56,704 nucleotides of DNA, from contig JAFIFT010000013.1 in NCBI GenBank assembly GCA_020831865.1, positions 1 through 56,704 on the forward strand, given 5' to 3'. The DNA is from Legionellaceae bacterium. Lineage in GTDB: Bacteria > Pseudomonadota > Gammaproteobacteria > Legionellales > Legionellaceae. Each line of letters starts with the position of its first letter. The stretch's first letter is position 1. This document shows, in pieces, positions 26,443 to 34,504 of this stretch. Position numbers and translations under genes: made by a program. The notes under the pieces are model-generated. The model was not told the origin of the DNA. It made no database searches and saw only the letters and a list, made by a program, of their open reading frames with translations.

Positions 26443-27618
26443 ATGTTATTTGGTTTGCTTAATTTATCTTTTTGGGGTTATGTCATCGCCACCCTTGTGC
26501 TTTGTCAGATAACGATTGCTGGTGTTACGATTTATTTGCATCGTCACCAGACACACCGAGCCCTGGATCTCCATCCGATCGTCAGCCATTTTTTTCGCTT
26601 CTGGTTATGGATGACCACCGGTATGGTCACAGCAGAGTGGGTTGCCATTCACCGGAAACATCATGCCAGCACGGATGTGGAAGGCGATCCGCATAGTCCC
26701 AAAGTGGAAGGCTTAGGCAAAGTCTTCTGGCAAGGTGCGGAACTCTACCGCAAAGCGTCAAAAGACAGAGCCATGATTAGCAAATATAGCCATGGTACCC
26801 CGAATGACTGGATCGAGAAAAATCTCTATTCTCGTTTTAGCGCCATGGGCATCGTATTGATGTTGCTCATCAATCTGGTTTTATTTGGTGTGCCTGGTAT
26901 TACCATCTGGGCTATCCAGATGATGTGGATCCCGATACACGCTGCCGGAGTTGTTAATGGTATCGGTCATTATTTTGGCTATCGAAATTATGAGTGCCAG
27001 GATGCCGCGACCAATATTATCCCCTGGGGATTCTGGATTGGAGGAGAAGAATTACATAATAATCATCATACCTACGCTTCTTCCGCTAAATTCTCCTTAA
27101 AGTGGTGGGAGTTTGATCTGGGTTGGATGTATATTTGCATATTGTCCTTTTTCGGTCTGGCGAAAGTAAAAAAATTACCACCGAAGCTGGCAATGGATGA
27201 AGGTAAGCTGCAGGTGGATCTGGATACGGTCAGAGCCGTGGTTGCCAACCGCTTTGTTATTATGGCACGGTACTACAAATCAGTGATTCGCCCTTTGATT
27301 CATATGGAAAAACGCCAGTCTCAGGACGATAAGCGTTCACAACACTCGCTGCGTGGCGCGGGTCGCTTATTGCGTTGTCAGGAAAAGTTACTGACTAAGC
27401 GTGCCAGAAGCCGTCTACAGCACGTCTTGTTAAGTTATGAGCAGCTGCGCTTGGCTTATGATTTTAAGCAATCACTGCAAAGTGTCTGGCTGAAAGCCTC
27501 GAGTTCACAAAAAGACTTGGTGGATGCTCTACAACACTGGTGTAAGCAGGCAGAGCAATCCGGACTGGAGGTTTTGCAGGATTTTGCCAGACAAGTTCGT
27601 TCCTATACTCCAGGTTAA
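26443..27618 (+). CDS. Acyl-CoA/acyl-lipid delta-9-type fatty acid desaturase
   Basis: This 391-residue membrane di-iron desaturase of the stearoyl-CoA desaturase type has all three histidine boxes: HRHQTH (first helix pair), HRKHH and HNNHH. Membrane segments lie near the N-terminus and around residues 135-185. The C-terminal 130 residues are a soluble helical extension (RQSQDDKRSQHSLRGAGRLL onward), as in other long bacterial members. ATG 26443 has AGGTG upstream; an in-frame ATG at 26431 is less likely. It probably introduces double bonds into membrane lipid acyl chains. Confidence 0.9.
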   Translation: MLFGLLNLSFWGYVIATLVLCQITIAGVTIYLHRHQTHRALDLHPIVSHFFRFWLWMTTGMVTAEWVAIHRKHHASTDVEGDPHSPKVEGLGKVFWQGAELYRKASKDRAMISKYSHGTPNDWIEKNLYSRFSAMGIVLMLLINLVLFGVPGITIWAIQMMWIPIHAAGVVNGIGHYFGYRNYECQDAATNIIPWGFWIGGEELHNNHHTYASSAKFSLKWWEFDLGWMYICILSFFGLAKVKKLPPKLAMDEGKLQVDLDTVRAVVANRFVIMARYYKSVIRPLIHMEKRQSQDDKRSQHSLRGAGRLLRCQEKLLTKRARSRLQHVLLSYEQLRLAYDFKQSLQSVWLKASSSQKDLVDALQHWCKQAEQSGLEVLQDFARQVRSYTPG

Positions 27619-27720
27619 GATCCTTTCTCACTTCGTGCGGTCAAAAACCCACCGTGGTTGGCCGCGCAAATGCTTTTTTTCTCGGAAAGCTGTTTTCCCG
27701 CTGTGTGGTGGGCAGCCGTC

Positions 27721-28461
27721 TTATTTCCCCCGCCACTTGTTCCAGTAAAAGCGCAGTTGATGATAGCCTTGCGAAGGGAGGCTAGCGATATTTTTCTGCT
27801 GTGGCCAATAGTTATCCGCATCAATGCGATAGAGGCAAGACGTATTTTGCTCCCAGCCCTGGTTTAGGGCAGAACCAATACGCATGGCATAACGATAATG
27901 TTGATGGACCAGCCTCTCAGCATCGGCATTGTAACGTCCGAAGGGATAAATGAAGCTGCTGATTTTTTTTCCGGTTTTTTCTTCCAAAAGTGTTTGCGAG
28001 TGGATAATTTCATGTTCCAGATCAATATGGGCGTGATGGAGTGCTTGATGGTGGGCACCGTGCGCAGCCGGAATGACCCAGCCACTGCCTACCATTTGAC
28101 TAATTTCAGACCAGCTGCACAGCGCGGGATTGTTTTTTATAGTGGGATCAAAGGGTTGTGACCATGACAATTGCAGGCGTTCTTGCGCTGATAAAGTGAC
28201 CGTCTCGGCTAACAAGTCCACGGGGATAGCTAACACTGCTTTTATTTTCAGTGTTTGCAACAGAGGGAAAACCTCATGAAAAAAATCAAAGTAGGCATCA
28301 TCAAAGCTTAAACAGATATTGAGGGTTTTGTGATGCAAGGTCTCACCCGGAATGACTATCGGATACCTTTGGGCGAGGCTGCTTAAATGATGGTGAAAAT
28401 GCTCTACGCTCTGGGGAAGATGACTGGCTCTAATGCGATGATACATGGCAATCAGTAACAT
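27721..28461 (-). CDS. Polysaccharide deacetylase family protein (NodB-like)
   Basis: This 246-residue carbohydrate esterase 4-like protein shows the metal-binding/catalytic pattern NICLSFDDAYFDFFHEVFPL, the HxxxH-type segment AAHGAHHQALHH and SFIYPFGRYNADAERLV. It has no clear signal peptide. Such enzymes N-deacetylate envelope sugars. It overlaps the upstream O-antigen-ligase-like gene by one base, so the two are expressed together and probably act in envelope polysaccharide metabolism. Confidence 0.85.
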   Translation of the reverse strand: MLLIAMYHRIRASHLPQSVEHFHHHLSSLAQRYPIVIPGETLHHKTLNICLSFDDAYFDFFHEVFPLLQTLKIKAVLAIPVDLLAETVTLSAQERLQLSWSQPFDPTIKNNPALCSWSEISQMVGSGWVIPAAHGAHHQALHHAHIDLEHEIIHSQTLLEEKTGKKISSFIYPFGRYNADAERLVHQHYRYAMRIGSALNQGWEQNTSCLYRIDADNYWPQQKNIASLPSQGYHQLRFYWNKWRGK

Positions 28462-29720
28462 CAGAAGCTCCTTGCGAGAGGCAGTTGTTGGGCGATTGAA
28501 AATCGTTCGGTTTCCCCCTTTTGCTCCCTATGTTCTGCAACAGCCAGAGCGGCAAAGAGCAAAAAGAGATAGCCAGTGGCAGAGTACAGCAAGAGAGAGT
28601 CACTCAAATTAGCCAGATAAAAGACAATAAGGGCAGCGCCAATGCTGAATGGCATGGGCCTGAGTTGCCACAGGTTAAACAAGAGTGATACCCAAAACGT
28701 CAGTAGTAAAGCCAGGCCTATACCGCCACTTTCTACCGCTATCAACCAGTACTGGCTATGAGGCTCGAATAATCGCTCCCCCCAGGTGGGTATGGGATTA
28801 TCTTGTTGAAAATGCCAGGCAAAAGCACCAGTGCCATGTCCTGTGTAAGGTTTTTGTTGAAACAGCGAGCGAGCATAGTCATGAAATTGAAAACGGTAGC
28901 CTATAGAGGTATCTTTTTCACCATTTTGCAGATAGGAAATTTCCTCTATGGTTTGGTGGAGGCTATTTTGCAGAATAGGGCTGAACCTGAGAGCGGCTGC
29001 AACGAGTATAAACAGAAAAAGGGTACAGGTTAGCGCCTGACGCCAGGTCAACACGTTCAAAACAAAAAGACCCATCAAAATGAGGTAGCTAATATGGCCG
29101 GTGCGTGAGGTATTCACCAGGAGTATTTGTACACTGAAGACGATAGCCATGCAGATGAAGATCCAGCGCCTGAGCTTTTCCTGATACCTTGCCTGATCAG
29201 CGGCTATCCATGCCGCCATTGCCACCATCAGCCCTGTCATAATCCGATCGTGAAAAATCCAGCCCGGATCAATATCTGGATTTGTAATCCATTGATAATA
29301 TTTATAAAAAGAAATCATTGTTACCAAAAACATGGCCGCAAGAAAACAGTAGATAGCCCATTTCCGTGTGTGGCTTTGGTAAAAACCAACCGCAAACAAC
29401 GGCAAACATAAAATCTTGAGTATTTTGCCAAGGACAATCTGTTGTTGTGCCCAGGGGGCAGGGGAATACAGACAGGCAACCAAAATCCACAAGCTTAACG
29501 CCATGGCAAAAAGGCAAGGCCATGCTTTCAGGGTGGCGGGCAGGAGGCGTCTGCACTCAGGATTGAGTAAGATGGTCAGGATGGTTATTGGCAACAAGAT
29601 ACTTTTTAACGTAGTGGAAAGCGGAACGCAAAAACATAACAGTAACAATATCAAGGGTTGTATACGGATAATTATATTTTGCATTCGTATATCGTTCATA
29701 ATGGACAACAGTCTTTTCAT
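28461..29720 (-). CDS. O-antigen ligase / Wzy-like polymerase family protein
   Basis: This 419-residue protein has ten or more membrane segments and the large periplasmic loop typical of the Wzy_C/WaaL family, with the segment YTGHGTGAFAWHFQQDNPIP followed by EPHSQYWLIAVESGGIGLAL. Members join O-antigen to lipid A core or polymerise O-units. The neighbour is a deacetylase, and no glycosyltransferases are visible, so the substrate is unknown. Confidence 0.83.
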   Translation of the reverse strand: MKRLLSIMNDIRMQNIIIRIQPLILLLLCFCVPLSTTLKSILLPITILTILLNPECRRLLPATLKAWPCLFAMALSLWILVACLYSPAPWAQQQIVLGKILKILCLPLFAVGFYQSHTRKWAIYCFLAAMFLVTMISFYKYYQWITNPDIDPGWIFHDRIMTGLMVAMAAWIAADQARYQEKLRRWIFICMAIVFSVQILLVNTSRTGHISYLILMGLFVLNVLTWRQALTCTLFLFILVAAALRFSPILQNSLHQTIEEISYLQNGEKDTSIGYRFQFHDYARSLFQQKPYTGHGTGAFAWHFQQDNPIPTWGERLFEPHSQYWLIAVESGGIGLALLLTFWVSLLFNLWQLRPMPFSIGAALIVFYLANLSDSLLLYSATGYLFLLFAALAVAEHREQKGETERFSIAQQLPLARSF

Positions 29721-29807
29721 TGTACCAGCCAGTCAGGCGGTAGTCCAAATTCATCTATCGATTAAATGCGCTGATAGACCTCGATTGTGACCCAAGCGTC
29801 ACAAAAC

Positions 29808-30728
29808 CTATTTACAGGAGAATTGTGTGTTCTGCTTCGAGGTCGATTTTCGGCGATAGGCCTCTCTCTGTAAATGCTGCCCATCCCATGACATCAATCG
29901 GGCTCCGGAGTCAAGCAGGGGATTGCGGGCAGTCTTCCATACCCACGGGTAGCGATAGAAGGGAATACGGGGATACAGATGGTGAATCAGATGATAATTC
30001 TGACTGAGCAGTACCGGCGTCATCAACCAGGCGAGCTCGGGCTTCAAATTGGTAGCGTGCAATTCATTTTCTTTTGCGGTGACATCATGCGGATAGTGTG
30101 GCAGATAGTCAAACGCTAACACCAGCAGTAAGGTTGCCAATCGGCTGGGCAGGAGCCACAAGAGCATGAGCGCCAAAGTATAGCCTGTCGTGAGCGCCAT
30201 GACGAGCAATACCACCGTCAAGCTGAAGTTTAATAATAACTCCCGGCGCTCCTTGGCGGGGCGCTGTTGCCAGTGGCATCGATACCACAACATATAGTGG
30301 ATATCCATAGCCATCCAGCGGAGGGGGAATAACCAGCCAGGACCCTTAGCCGCCCAGTAATCCGGATCGTTTTTTATGTTTTCATTCGTGAAGCGATGAT
30401 GTTGCATATGAATAAAACGAAAGACTTTGACGCTACCCAGTGGCGTGAGAATAAATGAGGCGATGTTGCCCATCCCATCATTCAGCCAGCTGTACTGTGA
30501 GAGGGAGCGATGGGAGGCGTCATGCAAAACCGTAAACATAATAAACTGCATGATGGCATTACAGAAAAAGGCCAGGCTGAGTGGGAATATAGCTAAGAGA
30601 GCGAGCAGCGTTGAACCCAAAAACCCAGCCAGGCTAACCACAAATAGCAGCACAGTCGGCCAGGCAATTTTTGGTGATTGCAAATCAACTTTGTGTAGCG
30701 TTTGCCATTGGTGCAAAGTAGGATGCAT
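29808..30728 (-). CDS. Fatty acid desaturase family protein (FA_desaturase type)
   Basis: This 306-residue membrane di-iron protein belongs to a different desaturase branch from that at 26443. Its histidine boxes are HDASH, HMQHH and HLIHH, the last followed by YPRIPFYRYP. Hydrophobic segments lie at about residues 25-65 and 165-205. Members include acyl-lipid desaturases and carotenoid hydroxylases; the substrate is open. It is divergent from phaB, sharing a 127-bp intergenic region with an inverted repeat at 30750. Confidence 0.85.
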   Translation of the reverse strand: MHPTLHQWQTLHKVDLQSPKIAWPTVLLFVVSLAGFLGSTLLALLAIFPLSLAFFCNAIMQFIMFTVLHDASHRSLSQYSWLNDGMGNIASFILTPLGSVKVFRFIHMQHHRFTNENIKNDPDYWAAKGPGWLFPLRWMAMDIHYMLWYRCHWQQRPAKERRELLLNFSLTVVLLVMALTTGYTLALMLLWLLPSRLATLLLVLAFDYLPHYPHDVTAKENELHATNLKPELAWLMTPVLLSQNYHLIHHLYPRIPFYRYPWVWKTARNPLLDSGARLMSWDGQHLQREAYRRKSTSKQNTQFSCK

Positions 30729-30749
30729 TCCAACGTCTCCCTGAATATG

Positions 30750-30764
30750 TATTGTTCAACAATA
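30750..30764. promoter_or_regulatory. Inverted repeat between desaturase and phaB
   Basis: TATTGTT-C-AACAATA is a perfect 7-bp inverted repeat, 22 bp upstream of the desaturase start and about 90 bp upstream of phaB. It is a candidate operator for one or both divergent genes. The regulator is unknown. Confidence 0.4.
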
Positions 30765-30855
30765 ATGCAAAAAACGATTTCATGTCAAGTGGTTGACATT
30801 TACCTTAATTTACTTTGAAGTATAGATCCAGTAAAAAACAAAAATGGATCATTTT

Positions 30856-31596
30856 ATGGACAATATGGTAGCAGTTGTAACCGGTGGAACCGGTGGTATC
30901 GGAACCGAGATTTGTCGAGCCCTCAGTCGGAACTTTCATGTAGTGGCCTGTTATTTCAAAAATGGTCGTCATGAGGAAGCCAAGACCTGGCAGAGCCAAC
31001 AAAAATCCGCAGGTTTTGATTTTGATATCGTGTATGGAGATGTGGCCAAATTTGCCGATTGCGAGCAAATCGTTCATTCCATTCAAGAGCGCTATGGGCG
31101 TATTGATGTATTGGTGAATAATGCCGGAGTCACACGCGATACCAGCTTTAAAAAAATGTCAGAATCCCAGTGGCACGAGGTCATGGATGCGAACTTGCAC
31201 AGTACGTTTAACATGACGCGTAACGTATTACCATTGATGCTGGAACATTCCTTTGGTCGCATTATTAATATTTCTTCCATCAACGGCCGTAAGGGGCAGT
31301 TTGGTCAATGTAACTATGCGGCAACGAAGTCGGCGCTCTACGGCTTTGGCAAAAGCCTGGCACTGGAAGTTGCTGCCAAAGGCATTACCGTGAACAGTAT
31401 CTCGCCCGGTTATATCGCTACCCCGATGGTGGAAGCAATGAAACCAGAGGTTTTGGATAAGATTGTGGCGGCAATTCCGGTAGGTCGCCTCGGTAAGCCT
31501 GAGGAGATTGCCGAAGCAGTTGCTTTTATCGCCTCACCAGCGGCAGCCTTTATGACGGGTGCAAACCTGGATATGAACGGTGGTCAATACATGTAA
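30856..31596 (+). CDS. phaB: Acetoacetyl-CoA reductase
   Basis: PhaB is a short-chain dehydrogenase that reduces acetoacetyl-CoA to 3-hydroxybutyryl-CoA with NADPH, feeding polyhydroxybutyrate synthesis. From ATG 30856 (GGA seven bases upstream) it is 246 residues, the typical size; an in-frame ATG at 30844 is also possible. Motifs are the cofactor loop TGGTGGIG, NNAG, the catalytic Ser in NISSINGRKGQFGQ and YAATKSAL with Tyr and Lys. A terminator follows. The phaR and phasin genes nearby support the PHB assignment; no phaC synthase is in the window. Confidence 0.93.
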   Translation: MDNMVAVVTGGTGGIGTEICRALSRNFHVVACYFKNGRHEEAKTWQSQQKSAGFDFDIVYGDVAKFADCEQIVHSIQERYGRIDVLVNNAGVTRDTSFKKMSESQWHEVMDANLHSTFNMTRNVLPLMLEHSFGRIINISSINGRKGQFGQCNYAATKSALYGFGKSLALEVAAKGITVNSISPGYIATPMVEAMKPEVLDKIVAAIPVGRLGKPEEIAEAVAFIASPAAAFMTGANLDMNGGQYM

Positions 31597-31603
31597 GCAT
31601 GCC

Positions 31604-31625
31604 AAGCCCTTCGGGGCTTTTTTTT
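31604..31625 (+). terminator. Intrinsic terminator of phaB
   Basis: AAGCCC-TTCG-GGGCTT is followed by six further T residues. The loop is the stable UUCG tetraloop. It ends 12 bp before the adhC remnant. Confidence 0.88.
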
Positions 31626-31637
31626 CAGGGATACCCT

Positions 31638-31871
31638 ATGAAAACAAAAGCAGTCGTTGCTTTTGCAGCCAGGGAAAACCTGGAAATAATAGACTGCGAA
31701 TTGGAAGGACCCAAACGCGGTGAAGTTCTCGTTCGATTGGTGGCAACACGCATCTGCCATACCGATGCGTATACCTTGGGCGGGTACGATCCGGAAGGAG
31801 TGTTTCCAGCCATTCTTGGCCATGAAGGTGCGGGAATAGTGGAGGAGCTTGGTCCTGGCTCTTTGGTTTAA
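31638..31871 (+). pseudogene. adhC: Truncated class III alcohol dehydrogenase (glutathione-dependent formaldehyde dehydrogenase) remnant
   Basis: The first 77 codons read as the N-terminus of AdhC/FrmA: MKTKAVVAFAARENLEI, then ICHTDAYTLGGYDPEG and [19 protein letters not shown], with the first catalytic zinc Cys and the GHE motif. A functional enzyme has about 370 residues; here the frame stops just after GPGSLV. The following DNA matches S-formylglutathione hydrolase instead, so an internal deletion joined the two genes. The product would lack the NAD-binding domain. Confidence 0.85.
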
Positions 31872-31981
31872 CCTGTACCGATGAGAATTTTGTCACAAAA
31901 GCAGCAGCGCAAAGATATGCGGCTCAATATGACCTGGCTACTTTAGTGCCGGATACCAGCCCAGGCAGTTTAGTCGCTTGA
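31859..31981 (+). pseudogene. fghA: S-formylglutathione hydrolase fragment fused to adhC remnant
   Basis: In the frame starting CTC at 31859 the translation is [20 protein letters not shown], continuing [18 protein letters not shown] to a TGA at 31981. This matches the region near residues 50-90 of FghA ([20 protein letters not shown], then VPDTSPRG). The start of the gene is missing and the frame diverges right after DTSP, so both ends are lost. FghA works with AdhC in glutathione-dependent formaldehyde oxidation; both are dead here. Confidence 0.8.
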
Positions 31982-32066
31982 TTTTATCGCCTGCAATAAA
32001 AATACACCATGGTGTCTTCATTCATTTTATTTTACACTGAACGTTCCATGTTTTAATGAGGCAATC

Positions 32067-32477
32067 GTGAGTCGCTTAATAAAAAAATATAAAAATCGAC
32101 GTTTGTATGATACCGAGATCAGTTGCTATATTACCATTGAGGAATTGCAGAATTATGTGCTTGAGGGGATTGATTTTACCGTAGTGGACTCTTCTTCCGG
32201 ACAGGATTTAACGAACTCCAGTCTGGTGCAGATTTTTGTAGAAATGCAGGAGGGGAACGATCAGTTTTTATCTACCGCCATGTTGCGTCAGTTGATTTTG
32301 CTGGCAAATCATCCGATGCACAAGGCATTGCAGCAAACTCTCGAAGCCATGTTGCATTCTTTAATGGATACCATGGAAAAGAATCCTTTGCTGCAAAATT
32401 ATCAGCGCGCAGCAAAACAGTGGCAGGATCAAACCCAGCAAATATTAAAACAATGGCAGGATCTGTTTAAATCCTGA
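32067..32477 (+). CDS. phaR: Polyhydroxyalkanoate synthesis repressor PhaR
   Basis: PhaR represses phasin and other PHA genes and is released when it binds PHB granules. The 136-residue protein starts at GTG 32067 and reads MSRLIKKYKNRRLYDTEISC, the PHB/PHA DNA-binding domain. The accumulation regulatory domain follows (VDSSSGQDLTNSSLVQIFVE and FLSTAMLRQLI). A helical tail (QRAAKQWQDQTQQILKQWQD) closes it. It lies 110 bp upstream of the phasin gene, whose promoter has two matching candidate operators. Confidence 0.92.
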   Translation: MSRLIKKYKNRRLYDTEISCYITIEELQNYVLEGIDFTVVDSSSGQDLTNSSLVQIFVEMQEGNDQFLSTAMLRQLILLANHPMHKALQQTLEAMLHSLMDTMEKNPLLQNYQRAAKQWQDQTQQILKQWQDLFKS

Positions 32478-32489
32478 CCTTTCAGGCGT

Positions 32490-32506
32490 TGTTGCGCTGC
32501 ACAATA
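32490..32506 (+). promoter_or_regulatory. Candidate PhaR operator 1
   Basis: TGTTGC-GC-TGCACAATA lies just past the phaR stop and upstream of the phasin -35 box. The same sequence, except for the central two bases, occurs inverted at 32554-32570. TGC/GCA-rich sites of this kind are typical of PhaR targets. Confidence 0.6.
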
Positions 32507-32521
32507 AAATCATAAAATCCC

Positions 32522-32551
32522 TTGACGAATAGTATAATTATATACTATTAT
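32522..32551 (+). promoter_or_regulatory. Phasin promoter with embedded palindrome
   Basis: TTGACG (32522-32527) and TATTAT (32546-32551) are separated by 18 bp. The spacer holds a near-complete palindrome, ATAGTATA-ATTA-TATACTAT (32529-32548), that reaches into the -10 box. It is flanked by the two candidate PhaR sites. Confidence 0.6.
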
Positions 32552-32553
32552 TA

Positions 32554-32570
32554 TATTGTGCAATGCAACA
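32554..32570 (-). promoter_or_regulatory. Candidate PhaR operator 2 (inverted)
   Basis: The minus strand reads TGTTGC-AT-TGCACAATA, identical to operator 1 apart from the central dinucleotide. It covers the expected transcription start, 17 bp upstream of the phasin start codon, so bound repressor would block initiation. Confidence 0.6.
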
Positions 32571-32587
32571 TATAACAGGAGATCATC

Positions 32588-32881
32588 ATGAATCAAGAGT
32601 ATTTGGAAAAATGGAGCGAGATCGCTAAAAACGCACAACAGCCTTTTCAGGAGATAGCCGAGTTGAATGTGAAAACCATTCAAAGCCTGTCTTTTGTCAA
32701 ACCTGAAGAGATGGTCAATTTGAAAAAACCAGAAGAGTTTGCTGAGAAAAACCTGAATGTCATGATTGAAAACAGTCATAAATTGCTGGATTACATGCAA
32801 AAAGCATTCAAAATTTTTGAAAAAACCATGGCCAGCGCGCTGAAAGAAGCGCAAAAAAAAGCGGACGAAGTTAAAAAGTAA
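32588..32881 (+). CDS. phaP: Phasin family protein
   Basis: Phasins coat polyhydroxybutyrate granules. This 97-residue helical protein has the phasin pattern: EYLEKWSEIAKNAQQPFQEI and AELNVKTIQSLSFVKPEEMV, ending in KALKE-type amphipathic helices and a Lys-rich tail (EAQKKADEVKK). AGGAG precedes ATG 32588. The promoter is bracketed by candidate PhaR operators and a strong terminator follows, so it is monocistronic. Confidence 0.88.
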   Translation: MNQEYLEKWSEIAKNAQQPFQEIAELNVKTIQSLSFVKPEEMVNLKKPEEFAEKNLNVMIENSHKLLDYMQKAFKIFEKTMASALKEAQKKADEVKK

Positions 32882-32902
32882 ATCAGGTTCACTGTGATTC
32901 TG

Positions 32903-32927
32903 ACCCCTGCGCAAGCGGGGGTTTTTT
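32903..32927 (+). terminator. Intrinsic terminator of the phasin gene
   Basis: ACCCCTGC-GCAA-GCGGGGGT (one T-G pair) is followed by a run of T residues to 32927. It ends 4 bp before the 3' end of the opposing LuxR-type gene. Confidence 0.88.
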
Positions 32928-32930
32928 ATT

Positions 32931-33629
32931 TCAGTCCCTTCCGCCCAAACAGTCCCTGTCTACCCAGTTTTCACTCAGCAGCTTTGAAATTAACTCGGAT
33001 TTACGTTTTACTTGCAGTTTATCTTTAATTTGCTCCATGTAGGACTCCACCGTTCGTGGGGAGAGCTGTAAATGTTGCGCCATTTTCTTGACCGTCATCC
33101 CCTGACAAAGCAGGTGACAGCATTGGCTTTCCCGTGGAGTGAGCGCAGCATGTTGTTTATTTTCTGCGCAGAGTTGCTTTGACAGCGGGATGGTGAGGTA
33201 TTCTGTTGTAATTTCTAAAGAGCGCGCCATACCATCCAGGGCTGTCAATAGCTCGGCAAATGAAATTTCCTCAATATAAATCGTGGAGCCAAATATACCC
33301 GTAGGGTTTCCAGCGGTATCTTGCACGACCTGTTTGAAGGTAAAGACCCGCGCTGGCTGTTGTTTTAGCGACAGCCCAGTTTCTATGCTGATATGGCTAA
33401 TATTTTTCAGAGCCTTGGTATCGCTTCGTCGATATTCTTCACCATACTTTGCCCATTGGAGTTCAGCATCCATTTTTCCCACAATAGTGTCTGGTTCAAC
33501 ACCAGCAATATAGGCTGTGCGCGGGTTGGCATGAATGTACTTCCCGTTTAGGGACTTATAGTAATAATTCGCATGGTGACTGTCATTAGCGTTCGTAATG
33601 AAACGCAATACATTGTGATGTTGAAGCAT
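32931..33629 (-). CDS. PAS-LuxR family transcriptional regulator
   Basis: This 232-residue protein has an N-terminal PAS domain (YYYKSLNGKYIHANPRTAYI through GIFGSTIYIEEI) and a C-terminal LuxR/GerE HTH (LTPRESQCCHLLCQGMTVKK, then LSPRTVESYMEQIKDKL). Regulators with this layout are common in Legionella. It has no neighbouring kinase, so it may sense a ligand directly. It is alone on the minus strand, divergent from the L,D-transpeptidase gene. Confidence 0.88.
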   Translation of the reverse strand: MLQHHNVLRFITNANDSHHANYYYKSLNGKYIHANPRTAYIAGVEPDTIVGKMDAELQWAKYGEEYRRSDTKALKNISHISIETGLSLKQQPARVFTFKQVVQDTAGNPTGIFGSTIYIEEISFAELLTALDGMARSLEITTEYLTIPLSKQLCAENKQHAALTPRESQCCHLLCQGMTVKKMAQHLQLSPRTVESYMEQIKDKLQVKRKSELISKLLSENWVDRDCLGGRD

Positions 33630-33778
33630 GCGTTTAGCTGTCTATTGATTGAGCCGTTATTATAACCCATTTCATCGTTTTTTTCTCCCAATGCATTGTG
33701 CACGAGTTACCTCATAAATAACATAAAGATGAATTTATGATCTATAATTGTACACAAGTGATTGATAAGGGTATGAGT

Positions 33779-34282
33779 ATGGATAGTATCAGGCAGAGTT
33801 TTTTTGTGCTTTTTAACCTTATAATTGCCATGTTTTTGCTGGGAGCTCCAATGAAAAGCAGTGCGACTAATCCAGTTCCTCTGATGACGGTAGCGGCAAA
33901 TAATACCTTTGTGTTTAATCCCAGGACGTTGCGATATCAAGCTATTAACCATAAAGGCCAAGTCGTACGAAGCGGCCGCGCCTCGGGCGGAGCGCACTAT
34001 TGTCGTGATGTTAAACGAGCCTGCCGTACTCCAGCGGGTTCCTACCGGATCTTTAGTAAACGCGGGGCTGACTGTCGATCTAGCCGATACCCACTTGGAC
34101 GCGGAGGCGCTAAAATGCCATATTGCATGTTTTTTTCAAAATTATACGCTGTCCATGGCCACCATGATGTCCCCAACCGAAATGCGAGCCACGGTTGTAT
34201 CCGGGTACCCGTGGCCGATGCGCGCTGGCTCTACCATAACTTTATGCGCAACGGTACACGAGTAGTGGTGAAACCATATTAA
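33779..34282 (+). CDS. L,D-transpeptidase (YkuD/ErfK family), EnhA-like
   Basis: This exported protein of about 167 residues has a signal segment (FFVLFNLIIAMFLLGAPM) and the YkuD catalytic motif HGHHDVPNRNASHGCIRVP, with the active-site Cys in SHGCIRV. L,D-transpeptidases form 3-3 peptidoglycan cross-links or attach lipoproteins; Legionella enhanced-entry EnhA proteins are of this type. I choose ATG 33779 because AAGGG lies seven bases upstream; ATG at 33773 or 33737 are alternatives. It is the last chromosomal gene before the tRNA/ICE junction. Confidence 0.88.
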   Translation: MDSIRQSFFVLFNLIIAMFLLGAPMKSSATNPVPLMTVAANNTFVFNPRTLRYQAINHKGQVVRSGRASGGAHYCRDVKRACRTPAGSYRIFSKRGADCRSSRYPLGRGGAKMPYCMFFSKLYAVHGHHDVPNRNASHGCIRVPVADARWLYHNFMRNGTRVVVKPY

Positions 34283-34387
34283 CTGCTTGCCAACGCATAT
34301 GCTATTGGTCTTTGACAGCTACCACACTAACCTTGGATTTTCTCGGCTGGCGCTCTGCTCATGTCCCTGATGGCGCGAAATTTCAAC

Positions 34388-34416
34388 TTGATATTTATTT
34401 CTAACAACGGTAATAT
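34388..34416 (+). promoter_or_regulatory. Promoter of tRNA-Pro
   Basis: TTGATA (34388-34393) and TAATAT (34411-34416) have 17-bp spacing and end 11 bp before the mature tRNA 5' end, an ideal tRNA promoter placement. Confidence 0.75.
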
Positions 34417-34427
34417 TGTCAGCTGTT

Positions 34428-34504
34428 CGGGGCGTAGCGCAGCCTGGTAGCGTACTAGCATGGGGTGCTAGTGGTCGTAGGTTCAAATCCTACCGTCCCG
34501 ACCA
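34428..34504 (+). tRNA. tRNA-Pro (anticodon GGG)
   Basis: A 77-nt cloverleaf can be drawn. The acceptor stem CGGGGCG pairs with CGTCCCG, with one G-T pair. The anticodon stem CTAGC/GCTAG encloses the loop ATGGGGT with anticodon GGG. The T arm contains GGTTCAAATCC. The discriminator A and CCA are encoded at 34501-34504. The 3' end is the apparent attachment site of the ICE that follows, which leaves the tRNA intact. Confidence 0.95.

Noticed and set aside
30793..30826. TTGACA ... TATAGA promoter upstream of phaB
   Set aside because: The spacing is 22 bp, outside the normal sigma-70 range; no better -10 box is evident for that -35.
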